A stretch of DNA of 18,988 nt from an uncultured Pseudomonadota bacterium (GCA_903939665.1 CAJAHZ010000279.1:1-18988), one strand, 5' to 3'; positions 1-8,507 are shown, counted from the first letter of the stretch. A program made the numbers and translations. Notes: generated from the sequence alone by a model not told the origin.

Positions 1-238
1 GGTGTTGCGCAGCAGCTTCGTTTTTGGCGTGCTTGAACCGGCGGTGCTTGATGATCTCGCTGAAGCGCTTGAGATCGAAACTGTCGAGGGCGGCAATCTG
101 ATACTGCGCGAGGGCGACGCCGCCGACAGCATGTTAATCGTCGTCAGCGGACGACTCCGGGTTTCCCAAACCAATCCCGATCGCCCCATTGGACACCGTC
201 AACATGATCGCCGGAGCCACGCACATCAGGCGGGGTGA
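1..238 (+). pseudogene. Cyclic nucleotide-binding (Crp-like sensor) domain protein, truncated remnant
   Basis: The frame reading from the left edge encodes a recognisable N-terminal half of a cNMP-binding beta-roll: a short 'RSSFVFGVLE' lead-in of the kind found ahead of such domains, then the GG-N-L-I-L-REGDAADSM-L-I-V-V-SGRLRVS core at about residues 29-56. Such domains typically sit at the N-terminus of NTE-type patatin lipases, transporters or regulators. Here the beta-roll breaks off after about 57 residues. The frame then runs about 20 unrelated residues to a stop at 236-238, while a different frame carries the tail of another protein. No effector domain follows, so the product cannot be functional as it stands. 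The GTG at position 2 may be internal, because the gene could start outside the window. The domain identity is good; the parent family is uncertain. Confidence 0.6.
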
Positions 239-405
239 TTTCTTGATTGGCAGCTTGCTTGGAATGCTTCCGGGCGGACTGGCGATATCGCGGGTGGGGC
301 GATCAGATTGCTGAAATGGCCTCATCCACCAAGGGATCAGCCATCCTGATCATCGCCGGATGGATTGCCATGAAACACTGGCTCACCCGGCAAAGCAAGG
401 CTTGA
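165..405 (+). pseudogene. 3' remnant of a VTT/TVP38 (DedA-like, SNARE-associated) membrane protein, frameshifted
   Basis: In the frame starting at 168/171 the translation reads PIPIAPLDTVNMIAGATHI, then RRGDFLIGSLLGMLPGGLAI. This matches the conserved C-terminal core of VTT-domain proteins, whose hallmark is 'P-x-x-x-V-N-x-x-A-G-A-o-x-I-x-x-x-x-F-x-x-G-o-x-x-G-x-x-P-G'. The frame stops at about 312. The rest of the family's C-terminus, with a D-Q-I-A-E helix and a final hydrophobic segment ending HWLTRQSKA, continues in the next frame from 301 to the stop at 403-405. A one-base shift therefore lies between about 285 and 300. There is no start codon or ribosome site for this piece; its 5' end abuts the broken cNMP domain. 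In Rhodocyclales this domain often forms the C-terminus of a phospholipase D-VTT protein (known family fact; the assignment here is inference). Confidence 0.55.
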
Positions 406-445
406 GCTTAGCGGGTGCAGCAAACTCCGGTGAGGCGAAACCGAC

Positions 446-1402
446 TCAAACCCGGGTCGGCAGGCGGCGGGAAAATGAGGCACTTTCCATCCAGCGCTTG
501 ATCCGGATTGCATCACCAACTCGGGTGAACTTGCCGGCTGAATCGAGCAACACGATGACGACCGGCTTGTCGGCGAGGCGCGCCTGCATGACCAGGCACT
601 TGCCAGCCTCATGGATATAACCCGTTTTCGACAGGCCAATATCCCAGGTTGAACTCTTCACCAGCTGATTGGTATTCCGGTAGTCAAGTCCGCGGCCGCT
701 AACCTCGATCTTGGCGTCTGATGTTGTCGAGAACTCCCGAATCAATGGATAACGGTGCGCTGCGCCAACCATCTTCGCCAGATCATAGGCCGTGGATACA
801 TTGTTGCTGGTCAGGCCGGTCGGATCTTCAAAACGTGAGCTTTCCATGCCCAGCGATTTCGCCTTGCGGTTCATTGCCACCAGGAACGCATCGATGCCGC
901 CCGGATAATTCCGCGCCAGCGCGTGGGCTGCGCGGTTTTCAGAAGACATCAATGCCAACAGCAGTGCGGTCTCGCGCGTAATCACCGCACCGACCTGAAG
1001 ACGCGAGCGGCTGCCGCGTAAATAATCCACATCTTCGTCGGTCACCGTGATCGGTGCTTGCAGATTGGGGGTGCTGTCGAGCACAACCATTGCGGTCATC
1101 AGCTTGGTGATCGACGCGATCGGCACCACAAGATTGGCATTTTTCTGGAACAGGGTATCGTCGCCATCCTGCTCGATAACGAGGGCAGACGCCGACTGCA
1201 CGGCCAGTTGGCGCGCTTCATGCAACTGATCCGCATGAACCGCGGAGACCTTCTTGGCAGGTTTCTTTTGTGGCTTGGACACCTTCGAAGTGGCCGGCTT
1301 GACCTTCTTTTGTGCCGTCTGCGCCTCTGCCACACCGGTCGCCATAAGGTTAGCGCCCATCAGGACGCCACACAGCACGGCGACTTTTAATTTGATCTGC
1401 AT
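446..1402 (-). CDS. pbpG: D-alanyl-D-alanine endopeptidase (PBP7-type, peptidase S11)
   Basis: A periplasmic low-molecular-weight penicillin-binding protein that cleaves D-Ala-mDAP cross-links in peptidoglycan. From the chosen start it has 318 residues: a signal peptide (residues 1 to about 27, ending AEA), a Lys/Pro-rich linker (about 32-52), then the S11 domain with all three active-site motifs: S97-I-T-K100, S154-E-N156 and K259-T-G261. Size fits the PBP7 family (about 310 residues). I chose the ATG at 1402 rather than an upstream TTG because GGGAGA sits 8-9 bases before it and the signal peptide then starts with MQIKLKVAVL. It is convergent with the pseudogene scar to its left and stands alone, with about 120 bases between its start and the phospholipase gene. 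The basic linker is probably cell-wall facing. A D,D-carboxypeptidase role is the alternative, but the short C-terminus favours the endopeptidase. Confidence 0.85.
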   Translation of the reverse strand: MQIKLKVAVLCGVLMGANLMATGVAEAQTAQKKVKPATSKVSKPQKKPAKKVSAVHADQLHEARQLAVQSASALVIEQDGDDTLFQKNANLVVPIASITKLMTAMVVLDSTPNLQAPITVTDEDVDYLRGSRSRLQVGAVITRETALLLALMSSENRAAHALARNYPGGIDAFLVAMNRKAKSLGMESSRFEDPTGLTSNNVSTAYDLAKMVGAAHRYPLIREFSTTSDAKIEVSGRGLDYRNTNQLVKSSTWDIGLSKTGYIHEAGKCLVMQARLADKPVVIVLLDSAGKFTRVGDAIRIKRWMESASFSRRLPTRV

Positions 1403-1448
1403 ACGAAGTATCTCCCGCAAGATTCGATTGTCACCACAATTCTACTTC

Positions 1449-1476
1449 AGTTTATCAATCGAACTCTATAAATCAA
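1449..1476 (-). promoter_or_regulatory. Possible sigma-70 promoter of pbpG
   Basis: On the minus strand TTGATT and TAAACT are separated by 16 bases, in an AT-rich stretch about 50 bases before the pbpG start. The -10 match is only moderate, so this is a weak candidate. Confidence 0.3.
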
Positions 1477-1523
1477 GAAAAACAAATGGATAGGCAAACT
1501 ATCTCAGATATGACATTACCTTC

Positions 1524-2657
1524 TCAGACTTCGAGAAAGGCTTTGACCTCTTCCCGTCGGTCCATCGTATCCTTGTAGCCCATATCAATCAGTGCCCGAG
1601 TATACGGCTGCTCAAACAGCAGATAGCTGGTCAGCGCGCCACCTTGCCGGTTCATCGCGCCAATCCCGCGCAACAGCAGGCGTACGGCCCAAGGCAACGC
1701 TTTGGCGTGACGCGCCGCCAGATAATCCAAGCGCTCCGAGGGGGCAATAACCAGCGACTTTACCGGACGCAAGGTAAAACCAGCGCGCTCCTTCACGTCG
1801 TCAGGAATAATCGACAAGGTATGGTTGATGCGCTCCATGCGTTCAATATCAACCGCCAGACCGTCAAGGAAAATTGAGGACATGGCGTGACCGGCAATCT
1901 GCGCCAGCGATGGATAACGGTCGGAATGCTGACGCTGCGACTTGTCGGAAACGCGACCGGCGCCGACGATCAGGATTTTCTCGGCGCCAAGATGGATGGC
2001 CGGAGAGATGGGCGCCAGTTGTCGCATCGAGCCGTCACCGAAATATTCCCGGTGCAGTTTGACCGCAGGAAAGACAAAAGGAATGGCGCTCGACGCCATC
2101 AAGTGGCCAATCGTCAATTGCGTACGGCAACCGAAACGCTGACTGCGCTGCCAAAGCTCCACCTCTGCGCGCGCCTGGAAAAAGCTGACACTATGCCCGC
2201 TGGTATAGCCCGACGCCGTGAGGCTGACAGCATAGAGGGTACCGTTGGCGATTGAACGATCGATATTGCGAAAATCCAGCTTTCCTTCAAGCAAGTTTTT
2301 CAGAGGTTCATTATCGAGCAGAGAACGCGGACTGCGCTTGATTGCCCAGCCAATCATCAAGGAACCCAGCCAGCGGGCACCCGAACCGAGTATGCCGATC
2401 GGGTCGGCGCGATAGACGTCGCCGGCGCGCATGTTTCGCCAGACATCCGTCAGCGCTTCGACCGCCCCCCGAAAATTGTCCGCGTGACAAGCCAGGGTCG
2501 CCGCGTTGATGGCGCCAGCCGAGGTCCCGCAAATAATTGGAAAAGGGTTGACCGTCGGGTCCGGCAACAACTCACGCACAGCCAGCAGCACGCCCACCTG
2601 GTAGGCGGCTCGCGCTCCGCCGCCAGTAAGAATCAGCGCGGTTCGGCTGTTGGGCAT
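1524..2657 (-). CDS. Patatin-like phospholipase family protein
   Basis: A 377-residue serine lipid acyl hydrolase of the patatin fold. The oxyanion loop G12-G-G-A-R-A-A-Y is at residues 12-19, the nucleophile elbow GTSAG has Ser46, and the catalytic-dyad aspartate is Asp208 in a DGS motif (DG[AGS] in the family). The block LMASSAIPFVFPAV near 187-199 is the other conserved patatin segment. There is no signal peptide or cNMP domain, so a cytoplasmic or peripheral membrane enzyme acting on phospholipid acyl esters is likely; the substrate cannot be read from sequence. It lies 86 bases downstream of maeB in the same direction and may be read from the maeB transcript, although a GC-rich hairpin lies between them. 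The Shine-Dalgarno before the ATG is poor, which fits dependence on an upstream transcript. The C-terminal 120 residues are family-specific. Confidence 0.82.
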   Translation of the reverse strand: MPNSRTALILTGGGARAAYQVGVLLAVRELLPDPTVNPFPIICGTSAGAINAATLACHADNFRGAVEALTDVWRNMRAGDVYRADPIGILGSGARWLGSLMIGWAIKRSPRSLLDNEPLKNLLEGKLDFRNIDRSIANGTLYAVSLTASGYTSGHSVSFFQARAEVELWQRSQRFGCRTQLTIGHLMASSAIPFVFPAVKLHREYFGDGSMRQLAPISPAIHLGAEKILIVGAGRVSDKSQRQHSDRYPSLAQIAGHAMSSIFLDGLAVDIERMERINHTLSIIPDDVKERAGFTLRPVKSLVIAPSERLDYLAARHAKALPWAVRLLLRGIGAMNRQGGALTSYLLFEQPYTRALIDMGYKDTMDRREEVKAFLEV

Positions 2658-2708
2658 CGGTCGGCAACCATGTCAGTATTGATGAGTTGCATGATAACCG
2701 GATTGGCT

Positions 2709-2727
2709 GTCGGGTGGCGAACCCGAC
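2709..2727 (-). other. GC-rich hairpin between maeB and the patatin gene
   Basis: GTCGGGT and ACCCGAC form a perfect 7-bp stem with a 5-base loop, 17 bases after the maeB stop. No U-run follows on the minus strand, so it is not a standard intrinsic terminator. It could be an mRNA 3'-end stabiliser or an attenuating hairpin. Confidence 0.35.
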
Positions 2728-2743
2728 CGCACGCGCCCGGTCT

Positions 2744-5035
2744 TTACCGCTCGTTCTTCAGGTTATCGACGACCGTCAACGCAGTCATATTGACGATGCG
2801 CCGGACAGTCGCCGTCGACGTAAGGATATGCGCGGGCTGCGCAGCGCCGAGCAGAATCGGGCCAATCGTCAAATTATCACCGGCGGCAATCTTTAGCAGG
2901 TTGAACGAAATGTTCGCGGCATCAAGCGTCGGCATCACCAGCAGGTTGGCCTGGCCCTTGAGTCGGGAATTGGGGAAAACCTGGGAACGAATGGACTCAT
3001 CAAGCGCTGCGTCCCCGTGCATTTCGCCGTCGACTTCGAGTTGCGGCGCACGCTCATTGAGAATTCGCAGGACTTCGCGCATCTTGAGCGAAGTCGGCGT
3101 GTCTGCCGAACCAAACGATGAATGCGAGAGCAGCGCCACCTTCGGCACGACGCCGAAACGACGCACCTCGTCGGCTGCGAGCAATGTCATGTCGGCAATC
3201 TGTTCGGCGGAGGGATCATAATTTACGTAGGTGTCGGCGATGAACACGGTGCGCTCGGGCAACATGAGCAGATTCATCGCAGACAGGTTTTTCACGCCAG
3301 GCGCCATCCCGATGACGTTGGCAACGTACTCGCGATGAATATCATGCCGGCCGAAGGTGCCACAGATCAGCCCGTCAGCGTGCCCCATGCGGACCATCAA
3401 CGCACCGAACAAGGTTGCACGTCGACGCACTTCTCGTTTGGCATAGTCGGCAGAAACGCCTTTGCGTTCCATCAGACGCAAATACTCCCGCCAGTAGGCG
3501 TCGAAGTTCGCCTCGAAGAATGCACCGCGATCCGCATAAACGATTTCGAAATCGATCCCGGGCCGCACGCGCAAGCCAGCCTCTTCGACCTTGCGGGCAA
3601 TTTCGTCCGGTCGACCAATGACGATCGGCCGGGCAATGCCTTCGTCGATAATCACCTGGATAGCGCGCAAGACGCGCTCGTCCTCGCCCTCGGCAAAAAC
3701 GATGCGCTTCGGCGCCTGCTTGGCCTGCGAGAAAACCGGCTTCATGATCAGGCCAGAGTGGTAAACAAACTCATTCAGGCTATCGCGATAGGCTTCGATG
3801 TCCTTGATCGGCCGCGTTGCCACGCCTGAATCCATCGCCGCCTGCGCCACCGCTGGCGCGATCTTGGCGATCAGGCGGGGGTCGAACGGATTCGGGATCA
3901 GGTATTCCGGACCAAAGCTGGTGGCTTTTTCGCCATAAGCCTTCGCCGCAACTTCTGACTGCTCAACCCTCGCCAGTTCAGCGATGGCCTTGACAGCGGC
4001 GAGCTTCATTTCTTCGGTGATGGTGCTCGCACCGACATCGAGTGCGCCGCGGAAAATAAAGGGGAAACAGAGAACGTTATTCACCTGATTCGGATAATCC
4101 GAACGACCGGTTGCAATAATCGCATCGCTACGCACCGCCTTGACGTCCTCAGGCCGAATTTCCGGATTGGGGTTGGCCAGTGCCATCACCATCGGATTCG
4201 GCGCCATTTTGGCGACCATTTCCTTCTTCAACACACCGCCTGCCGAGAGGCCAAGAAACACATCAGCGCCTTCAATGACCTCGCCCAGCGTGCGTGCATC
4301 GGTCTTCTTGGCGTAGCGCGCCTTGATTTCATCCATCTCCTCGACACGACCTTCATAGACAAGGCCCTTGATGTCTGTCACCCAGATGTTCTCGACCGGG
4401 ATGCCGAGCATCACCAGCATATCGAGACTGGCCAGCGCAGCGGCGCCGGCCCCTGAAGTGACCAGTTTGACCTTCTTCAGATCCTTGCCCTGCAAGTGCA
4501 GCCCGTTGAGAATGGCGGCGCCGATGACGATGGCCGTGCCGTGCTGATCGTCATGAAAGACCGGAATCTTCATCCGCTCACGCAGCTTTTTCTCAATATA
4601 AAAGCATTCCGGCGCCTTGATGTCTTCCAGATTAATGCCGCCGAAAGTTGGCTCCAACGAGGCAATGATTTCGATCAGCATATCGGGATCGCGCTGCTCG
4701 ATTTCGATATCGAACACATCGATATTGGCGAATTTTTTGAACAGTACGGCCTTGCCTTCCATCACCGGCTTGGCAGCAAGCGGGCCGATCGGACCGAGGC
4801 CAAGCACAGCCGTACCGTTGGTGATGACGCCCACCAGATTGGCGCGCGAGGTCAGCGTGCTGACTTCGGCCGGATTGGCGACGATCTCCTCGCAGGCCGC
4901 AGCAACGCCTGGTGAATACGCCATCGACAAATCGTACTGGTTGGTCAGCTGCTTGGTCGGCTGAACAGAAATCTTGCCCGGTTTGGGATGACGGTGATAG
5001 TAGAGGGCGGCGGCGCGAAGCTGATCTTTATTCAT
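2744..5035 (-). CDS. maeB: NADP-dependent malic enzyme with C-terminal phosphotransacetylase-like domain
   Basis: Converts malate plus NADP+ to pyruvate, CO2 and NADPH, an anaplerotic/gluconeogenic node. The 763-residue length is that of the bacterial MaeB fusion. The N-terminal malic domain (about 15-160) shows the catalytic tyrosine context MAYSPGVAAACEE, the catalytic-lysine region AAKPVMEGKAVLFKKFA and the metal-binding segment EDIKAPE...FHDDQHGT. The NAD(P) Rossmann domain follows, with VTSGAGAAALASLD. From about residue 440 to the end is a phosphate acetyl/butyryltransferase-like domain (VFAEGEDERVLRA; GRHDIHREY; MPTLDAANISFNLLK). In characterised MaeB enzymes this domain is regulatory and senses acetyl-CoA rather than acting as an enzyme (family knowledge). 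The ATG has GGAAAG seven bases upstream. It is divergent from pckG across a shared 347-base regulatory region. A strictly NAD-linked enzyme cannot be excluded by eye. Confidence 0.93.
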   Translation of the reverse strand: MNKDQLRAAALYYHRHPKPGKISVQPTKQLTNQYDLSMAYSPGVAAACEEIVANPAEVSTLTSRANLVGVITNGTAVLGLGPIGPLAAKPVMEGKAVLFKKFANIDVFDIEIEQRDPDMLIEIIASLEPTFGGINLEDIKAPECFYIEKKLRERMKIPVFHDDQHGTAIVIGAAILNGLHLQGKDLKKVKLVTSGAGAAALASLDMLVMLGIPVENIWVTDIKGLVYEGRVEEMDEIKARYAKKTDARTLGEVIEGADVFLGLSAGGVLKKEMVAKMAPNPMVMALANPNPEIRPEDVKAVRSDAIIATGRSDYPNQVNNVLCFPFIFRGALDVGASTITEEMKLAAVKAIAELARVEQSEVAAKAYGEKATSFGPEYLIPNPFDPRLIAKIAPAVAQAAMDSGVATRPIKDIEAYRDSLNEFVYHSGLIMKPVFSQAKQAPKRIVFAEGEDERVLRAIQVIIDEGIARPIVIGRPDEIARKVEEAGLRVRPGIDFEIVYADRGAFFEANFDAYWREYLRLMERKGVSADYAKREVRRRATLFGALMVRMGHADGLICGTFGRHDIHREYVANVIGMAPGVKNLSAMNLLMLPERTVFIADTYVNYDPSAEQIADMTLLAADEVRRFGVVPKVALLSHSSFGSADTPTSLKMREVLRILNERAPQLEVDGEMHGDAALDESIRSQVFPNSRLKGQANLLVMPTLDAANISFNLLKIAAGDNLTIGPILLGAAQPAHILTSTATVRRIVNMTALTVVDNLKNER

Positions 5036-5074
5036 GGCTCACTTTCCAAGTAGAACGTTCGTCGATAATTCATA

Positions 5075-5103
5075 ATTATAGCAAGGATGCCGAAGCGCAA
5101 CAG
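5075..5103 (-). promoter_or_regulatory. Probable maeB promoter
   Basis: The minus strand has a perfect TATAAT (5080-5075) 17 bases after CTGTTG, a weak -35. The -10 lies about 40 bases before the maeB ATG, a normal leader length. Confidence 0.5.
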
Positions 5104-5181
5104 CGGCTTTCAAAATGGGCGGGAGGAACACCTTGACCCGGCAAGCAATCCTTAAGAGACAGTCTAAGCCAGCTTGACCTG

Positions 5182-5190
5182 TGGCATAAT
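5182..5190 (+). promoter_or_regulatory. Possible pckG promoter (extended -10)
   Basis: TGG directly followed by CATAAT resembles the extended -10 element TGnTATAAT. No good -35 lies at the right distance. It would give a leader of about 185 bases before pckG, which is long. Weak candidate. Confidence 0.3.
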
Positions 5191-5382
5191 TGTGGATTAC
5201 CGAACCCTCGTTGCGCCACAAACGCCGAGCATGCCCCTGACACCACCCCCTGCGCTGGGCCAACTTCTCGCCAGCCGCGACCGACGCCACTCCCCGACTG
5301 AAGTCCTGCGGGAAACCTGCTCTGTGCGTCGCGCCACGGTAATTCCCGCTTTCTCGACCTTCCCCTTAGAGAGTGTATTGCC

Positions 5383-7224
5383 ATGAACCAAGCCGCCCCA
5401 CTCAACGCCCCCGCCTACGTCAAACACGAACGCCTCAAGCAATGGGTTGCCGACATTGCAAAACTGACTGAACCCGCCCGCATCGTCTGGGCCGATGGTT
5501 CCCAGGAAGAGTACGACCGCCTCTGCGCCGAAATGGTCGACGCTGGGATGCTGATCAAACTCAACCCGGAAAAACGCAAAAACTCCTACCTCGCCTGGTC
5601 CGACCCGTCGGACGTGGCGCGCGTCGAAGATCGCACCTACATTTGCTCCGCGAAAAAAGAAGATGCCGGCCCGACCAACAATTGGGAAGACCCGGCCGAG
5701 ATGCGCGAGACGCTGAACGACGTGTTCAAGGGCTGCATGCGCGGTCGCACCATGTACGTCATCCCGTTCTCGATGGGCCCGCTCGGCTCGCCGATCGCCC
5801 ACATCGGTGTGGAAATTTCCGACAGCCCCTACGTCGTCGTCAACATGCGCACGATGACGCGCATGGGCAAGGCCGTGTTCGATGTGCTGGGCGCTGATGG
5901 CGAGTTCGTTCCCTGCGTGCACTCGATCGGCGCGCCGATCGGCCCCAACGAAAAAGATTCACGCTGGCCGTGCAACCCGGATACCAAGTACATCGTGCAC
6001 TACCCGGAAACCCGCGAAATCTGGTCCTACGGTTCGGGTTACGGCGGCAATGCGCTGCTCGGCAAGAAGTGCTTTGCCCTGCGCATCGCTTCCAACATGG
6101 CGCGCGACGAAGGCTGGCTGGCCGAACACATGCTGATCCTCGGCGTCGAATCGCCGGAAGGTGAAAAGTCCTACGTCGCGGCAGCCTTCCCGTCGGCCTG
6201 CGGCAAGACCAACTTCGCCATGCTGATCCCGCCGGCAAGCCTCGGCGGCTGGAAAATCACCACGATCGGTGATGACATCGCCTGGATCAAGCCAGGGAAA
6301 GACGGCAAGTTCTACGCGATCAATCCGGAAGCCGGCTTCTTCGGCGTCGCGCCCGGAACGAACGAAAAGACCAACTTCAACGCGATGGCGACGCTGAAGG
6401 AAAACATCATTTTCACCAACGTCGCGCTGACCGACGATGGCGACGTGTGGTGGGAAGGCATGTCGAAGGATGCGCCAGCACACGCCATCGACTGGCAAGG
6501 CAAGGACTGGACACCGGAAATCGCCAAGGAAACCGGTCGCAAGGCCGCGCATCCGAACTCGCGCTTTACGGCACCGGCTTCGCAGTGTCCGTCGGTCGAT
6601 GAGAAATGGGAAGACCCGCAAGGCGTACCGATCTCGGCCTTCATTTTCGGTGGCCGCCGCGCCACCACCGTGCCGCTGGTTTACGAAGCCTTCAACTGGA
6701 ACTTCGGCGTCTACATGGCTGCCACGCTGGGCTCGGAAACCACCGCAGCCGCCTTCGGCGCACAAGGCGTCGTCCGTCGCGATCCGTTCGCCATGCTGCC
6801 GTTCTGCGGCTACCACATGGGCGACTACTTCAATCACTGGCTGAAAATGGGCCACGCCGTCGAACATGCGCCCCGCATCTTTTGCGTTAACTGGTTCCGC
6901 ATGAACGAAAAGGGCGAGTTCATGTGGCCGGGCTTCGGTGAAAATGCACGCATCCTCAAGTGGATCATCGACCGCGTCAAGGGTCGTGTGGCCGCCAAGG
7001 AAACCGCGCTCGGCTGGATGCCGAAGTTCGAAGATATCGACTGGACCGGTCTCGACATTACCAAGGCGGAATTCGAAGAACTGACCCAGATCGACGCCAG
7101 CGCCTGGAAAACCGAACTCGCCGGCCACAAAGAGTGGTTCGACAAACTGGGCGAGAAGATGCCACGGCAACTGATCCTCAAACGCGAACTGTTTGAAATG
7201 GGTCTTTGGCGCGAAGCTGTCTGA
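5383..7224 (+). CDS. pckG: Phosphoenolpyruvate carboxykinase (GTP)
   Basis: Converts oxaloacetate plus GTP to PEP, CO2 and GDP, the first committed step of gluconeogenesis; in some bacteria it also runs in the carboxylating direction. At 613 residues it has normal length for the GTP class, which is unrelated in length and motifs to the ATP enzyme PckA. Diagnostic features are the P-loop P270-S-A-C-G-K-T-N277 with the class-specific reactive cysteine (Cys273), the kinase-2 motif GDDIAW with Asp297-Asp298, the substrate arginine in RVEDRTYI (Arg84), the YGSGYGGNALLGKKC block at 216-230 and the FGGRRATTVPL block. The start ATG lies after a modest GAGAG site. It is transcribed divergently from maeB, so malate to pyruvate and oxaloacetate to PEP are controlled from neighbouring promoters. 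A strong terminator follows the stop, so it is monocistronic. Confidence 0.95.
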   Translation: MNQAAPLNAPAYVKHERLKQWVADIAKLTEPARIVWADGSQEEYDRLCAEMVDAGMLIKLNPEKRKNSYLAWSDPSDVARVEDRTYICSAKKEDAGPTNNWEDPAEMRETLNDVFKGCMRGRTMYVIPFSMGPLGSPIAHIGVEISDSPYVVVNMRTMTRMGKAVFDVLGADGEFVPCVHSIGAPIGPNEKDSRWPCNPDTKYIVHYPETREIWSYGSGYGGNALLGKKCFALRIASNMARDEGWLAEHMLILGVESPEGEKSYVAAAFPSACGKTNFAMLIPPASLGGWKITTIGDDIAWIKPGKDGKFYAINPEAGFFGVAPGTNEKTNFNAMATLKENIIFTNVALTDDGDVWWEGMSKDAPAHAIDWQGKDWTPEIAKETGRKAAHPNSRFTAPASQCPSVDEKWEDPQGVPISAFIFGGRRATTVPLVYEAFNWNFGVYMAATLGSETTAAAFGAQGVVRRDPFAMLPFCGYHMGDYFNHWLKMGHAVEHAPRIFCVNWFRMNEKGEFMWPGFGENARILKWIIDRVKGRVAAKETALGWMPKFEDIDWTGLDITKAEFEELTQIDASAWKTELAGHKEWFDKLGEKMPRQLILKRELFEMGLWREAV

Positions 7225-7256
7225 GCACGCACCGGAAGCCATTGCGCTAAACTGAA

Positions 7257-7282
7257 AGGCCGCCTGTGGGCGGCCTTTTTTT
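7257..7282 (+). terminator. Rho-independent terminator of pckG
   Basis: AGGCCGCC (7257-7264) and GGCGGCCT (7269-7276) form a perfect 8-bp stem with a TGTG loop, followed by a T-run to 7282. It lies just before the next gene's ribosome site, so that gene needs its own promoter or read-through. Confidence 0.92.
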
Positions 7283-7297
7283 GCCTTGGAGCCTCCC

Positions 7298-8458
7298 ATG
7301 CCGTCCCGCTCAGCCCCGCGTGTCAATGACATCGCCCCCTTCCACGTGATGGAGTTGCTGACGCGCGCCAAGGCGCTGGAAGCAGAGGGCCGTGACATCA
7401 TCCACATGGAGGTCGGCGAACCCGACTTCCCCACCCCCGCCCCGGTCATCGCCGCAGCACAGGCACACCTCGCCACGGGGTACGTGTTCTACACACCGGC
7501 ACTCGGCCTGCCCGAGTTGCGCGAAGCGATCGCCGGCTTCTACCAGGCACGCTACGGCATTAATATCCCGGCATCGCGCATCGTCGTTACAGCGGGCGCA
7601 TCCGGTGCGCTACTGCTCGCCCTTGCCTGCCTTGCGACACCTGGCAAAGAATGGCTGCTCACCGACCCCGGCTACCCATGCAACCGCCACTTTGTGCGAA
7701 CCTTCGAAGGCATTCCGGTCAGCATCCCGGTGAGCGCTGCGAGCAATTTCCAACCAACCCTGGCCGATCTCGAACGGCACTGGACCGCACAGACGGCTGG
7801 GGCACTTTTCGCATCCCCGGCCAACCCCACCGGCACGATGCTTCAAGCCACGCAACTCGCGGCCATCGCCGACTTCATCCGCCAGCGCAGCGGGCAACTG
7901 ATCGTCGACGAGATCTATCACGGACTCACCTACGAAGGCGACGCAAGTACTGCTCTCGCGCATGGCGACGACATTTTTGTCGTGCAAAGCTTTTCCAAGT
8001 ATTTCAACATGACGGGCTGGCGACTTGGCTGGCTGGTGGCTCCCGCAGCATTCACGCGCGACCTCGAGAAGCTTGCGCAGAATCTATTCATCTCACCCTC
8101 GACCCCGGCACAATATGCGGCGCTGGCCGCCTTCAAACCGGAAACGATCGCCATCCTTGAATCACGACGCGACGAATTCCGGCGCCGCCGCGACTTCCTC
8201 GCACCGGCGCTTCAGAAACTCGGATTTCGCATCACCGCGAAACCAGAAGGCGCGTTCTATATCTACGCCGACTGCAGTTCGCTGAGCAAAGATAGCGACC
8301 AGCTTTCACGTGATCTGCTCGAATCTGCCGGCGTCGCCGTTACGCCCGGACTCGACTTCGGCATCCACGCGCCGAAAAGCCACCTGCGATTCGCCTACAC
8401 GACCGGCATCGAACGACTGACCGAAGCGGTCGAGCGCATTCGCAACTTTCTCGGATGA
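7298..8458 (+). CDS. PLP-dependent class I/II aminotransferase
   Basis: A 386-residue fold-type I aminotransferase, of the aspartate/alanine aminotransferase group acting on amino acid/2-oxo acid pairs in the cytoplasm. Visible motifs are the substrate/PLP N-terminal block MEVGEPDFPTP (37-47), YTPALGLPELREAI (65-78), the PLP phosphate-side TAGASGAL, SPANPTG (173-179), the cofactor-binding aspartate-tyrosine in VDEIYHGL (203-210) and the Schiff-base lysine Lys234 in SFSKYFNMTGWRLGW, with the final arginine in HLRFAY. The ATG at 7298 is chosen because GGAG lies six bases upstream; an in-frame TTG at 7286 would use that site as coding sequence. It is alone between the pckG terminator and the convergent histone-like gene. 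Exact substrate is not readable; an alanine-type or aromatic-type transaminase are both possible. Confidence 0.85.
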   Translation: MPSRSAPRVNDIAPFHVMELLTRAKALEAEGRDIIHMEVGEPDFPTPAPVIAAAQAHLATGYVFYTPALGLPELREAIAGFYQARYGINIPASRIVVTAGASGALLLALACLATPGKEWLLTDPGYPCNRHFVRTFEGIPVSIPVSAASNFQPTLADLERHWTAQTAGALFASPANPTGTMLQATQLAAIADFIRQRSGQLIVDEIYHGLTYEGDASTALAHGDDIFVVQSFSKYFNMTGWRLGWLVAPAAFTRDLEKLAQNLFISPSTPAQYAALAAFKPETIAILESRRDEFRRRRDFLAPALQKLGFRITAKPEGAFYIYADCSSLSKDSDQLSRDLLESAGVAVTPGLDFGIHAPKSHLRFAYTTGIERLTEAVERIRNFLG

Positions 8459-8507
8459 GTGGCGAAAATTCGGACGGTCGGCACTGGCGCGGCGACAACG
8501 CAGCCGA

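Larger units (their letters stand above)
5036..5382. other. 347-base divergent intergenic region, maeB / pckG
   Basis: This gene-free stretch holds the likely promoters of both flanking genes: a perfect TATAAT for maeB on the minus strand and an extended -10 for pckG on the plus strand. A short plus-strand reading frame (ATG at 5230, stop at 5384-5386) overlaps the pckG start codon but has no family look. I see no RNA gene or repeat here. Confidence 0.6.

Noticed and set aside
5133..5179. TTGACC boxes at 5133 and 5174 as pckG -35 elements
   Set aside because: Neither has a usable -10 at 16-18 bases; the extended -10 at 5182 is the better candidate.
5959..7476. 505-codon open frame on the minus strand antisense to pckG
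   Set aside because: It mirrors a certain, highly conserved gene in GC-rich DNA, where long antisense frames arise from codon bias; it shows no family motif.
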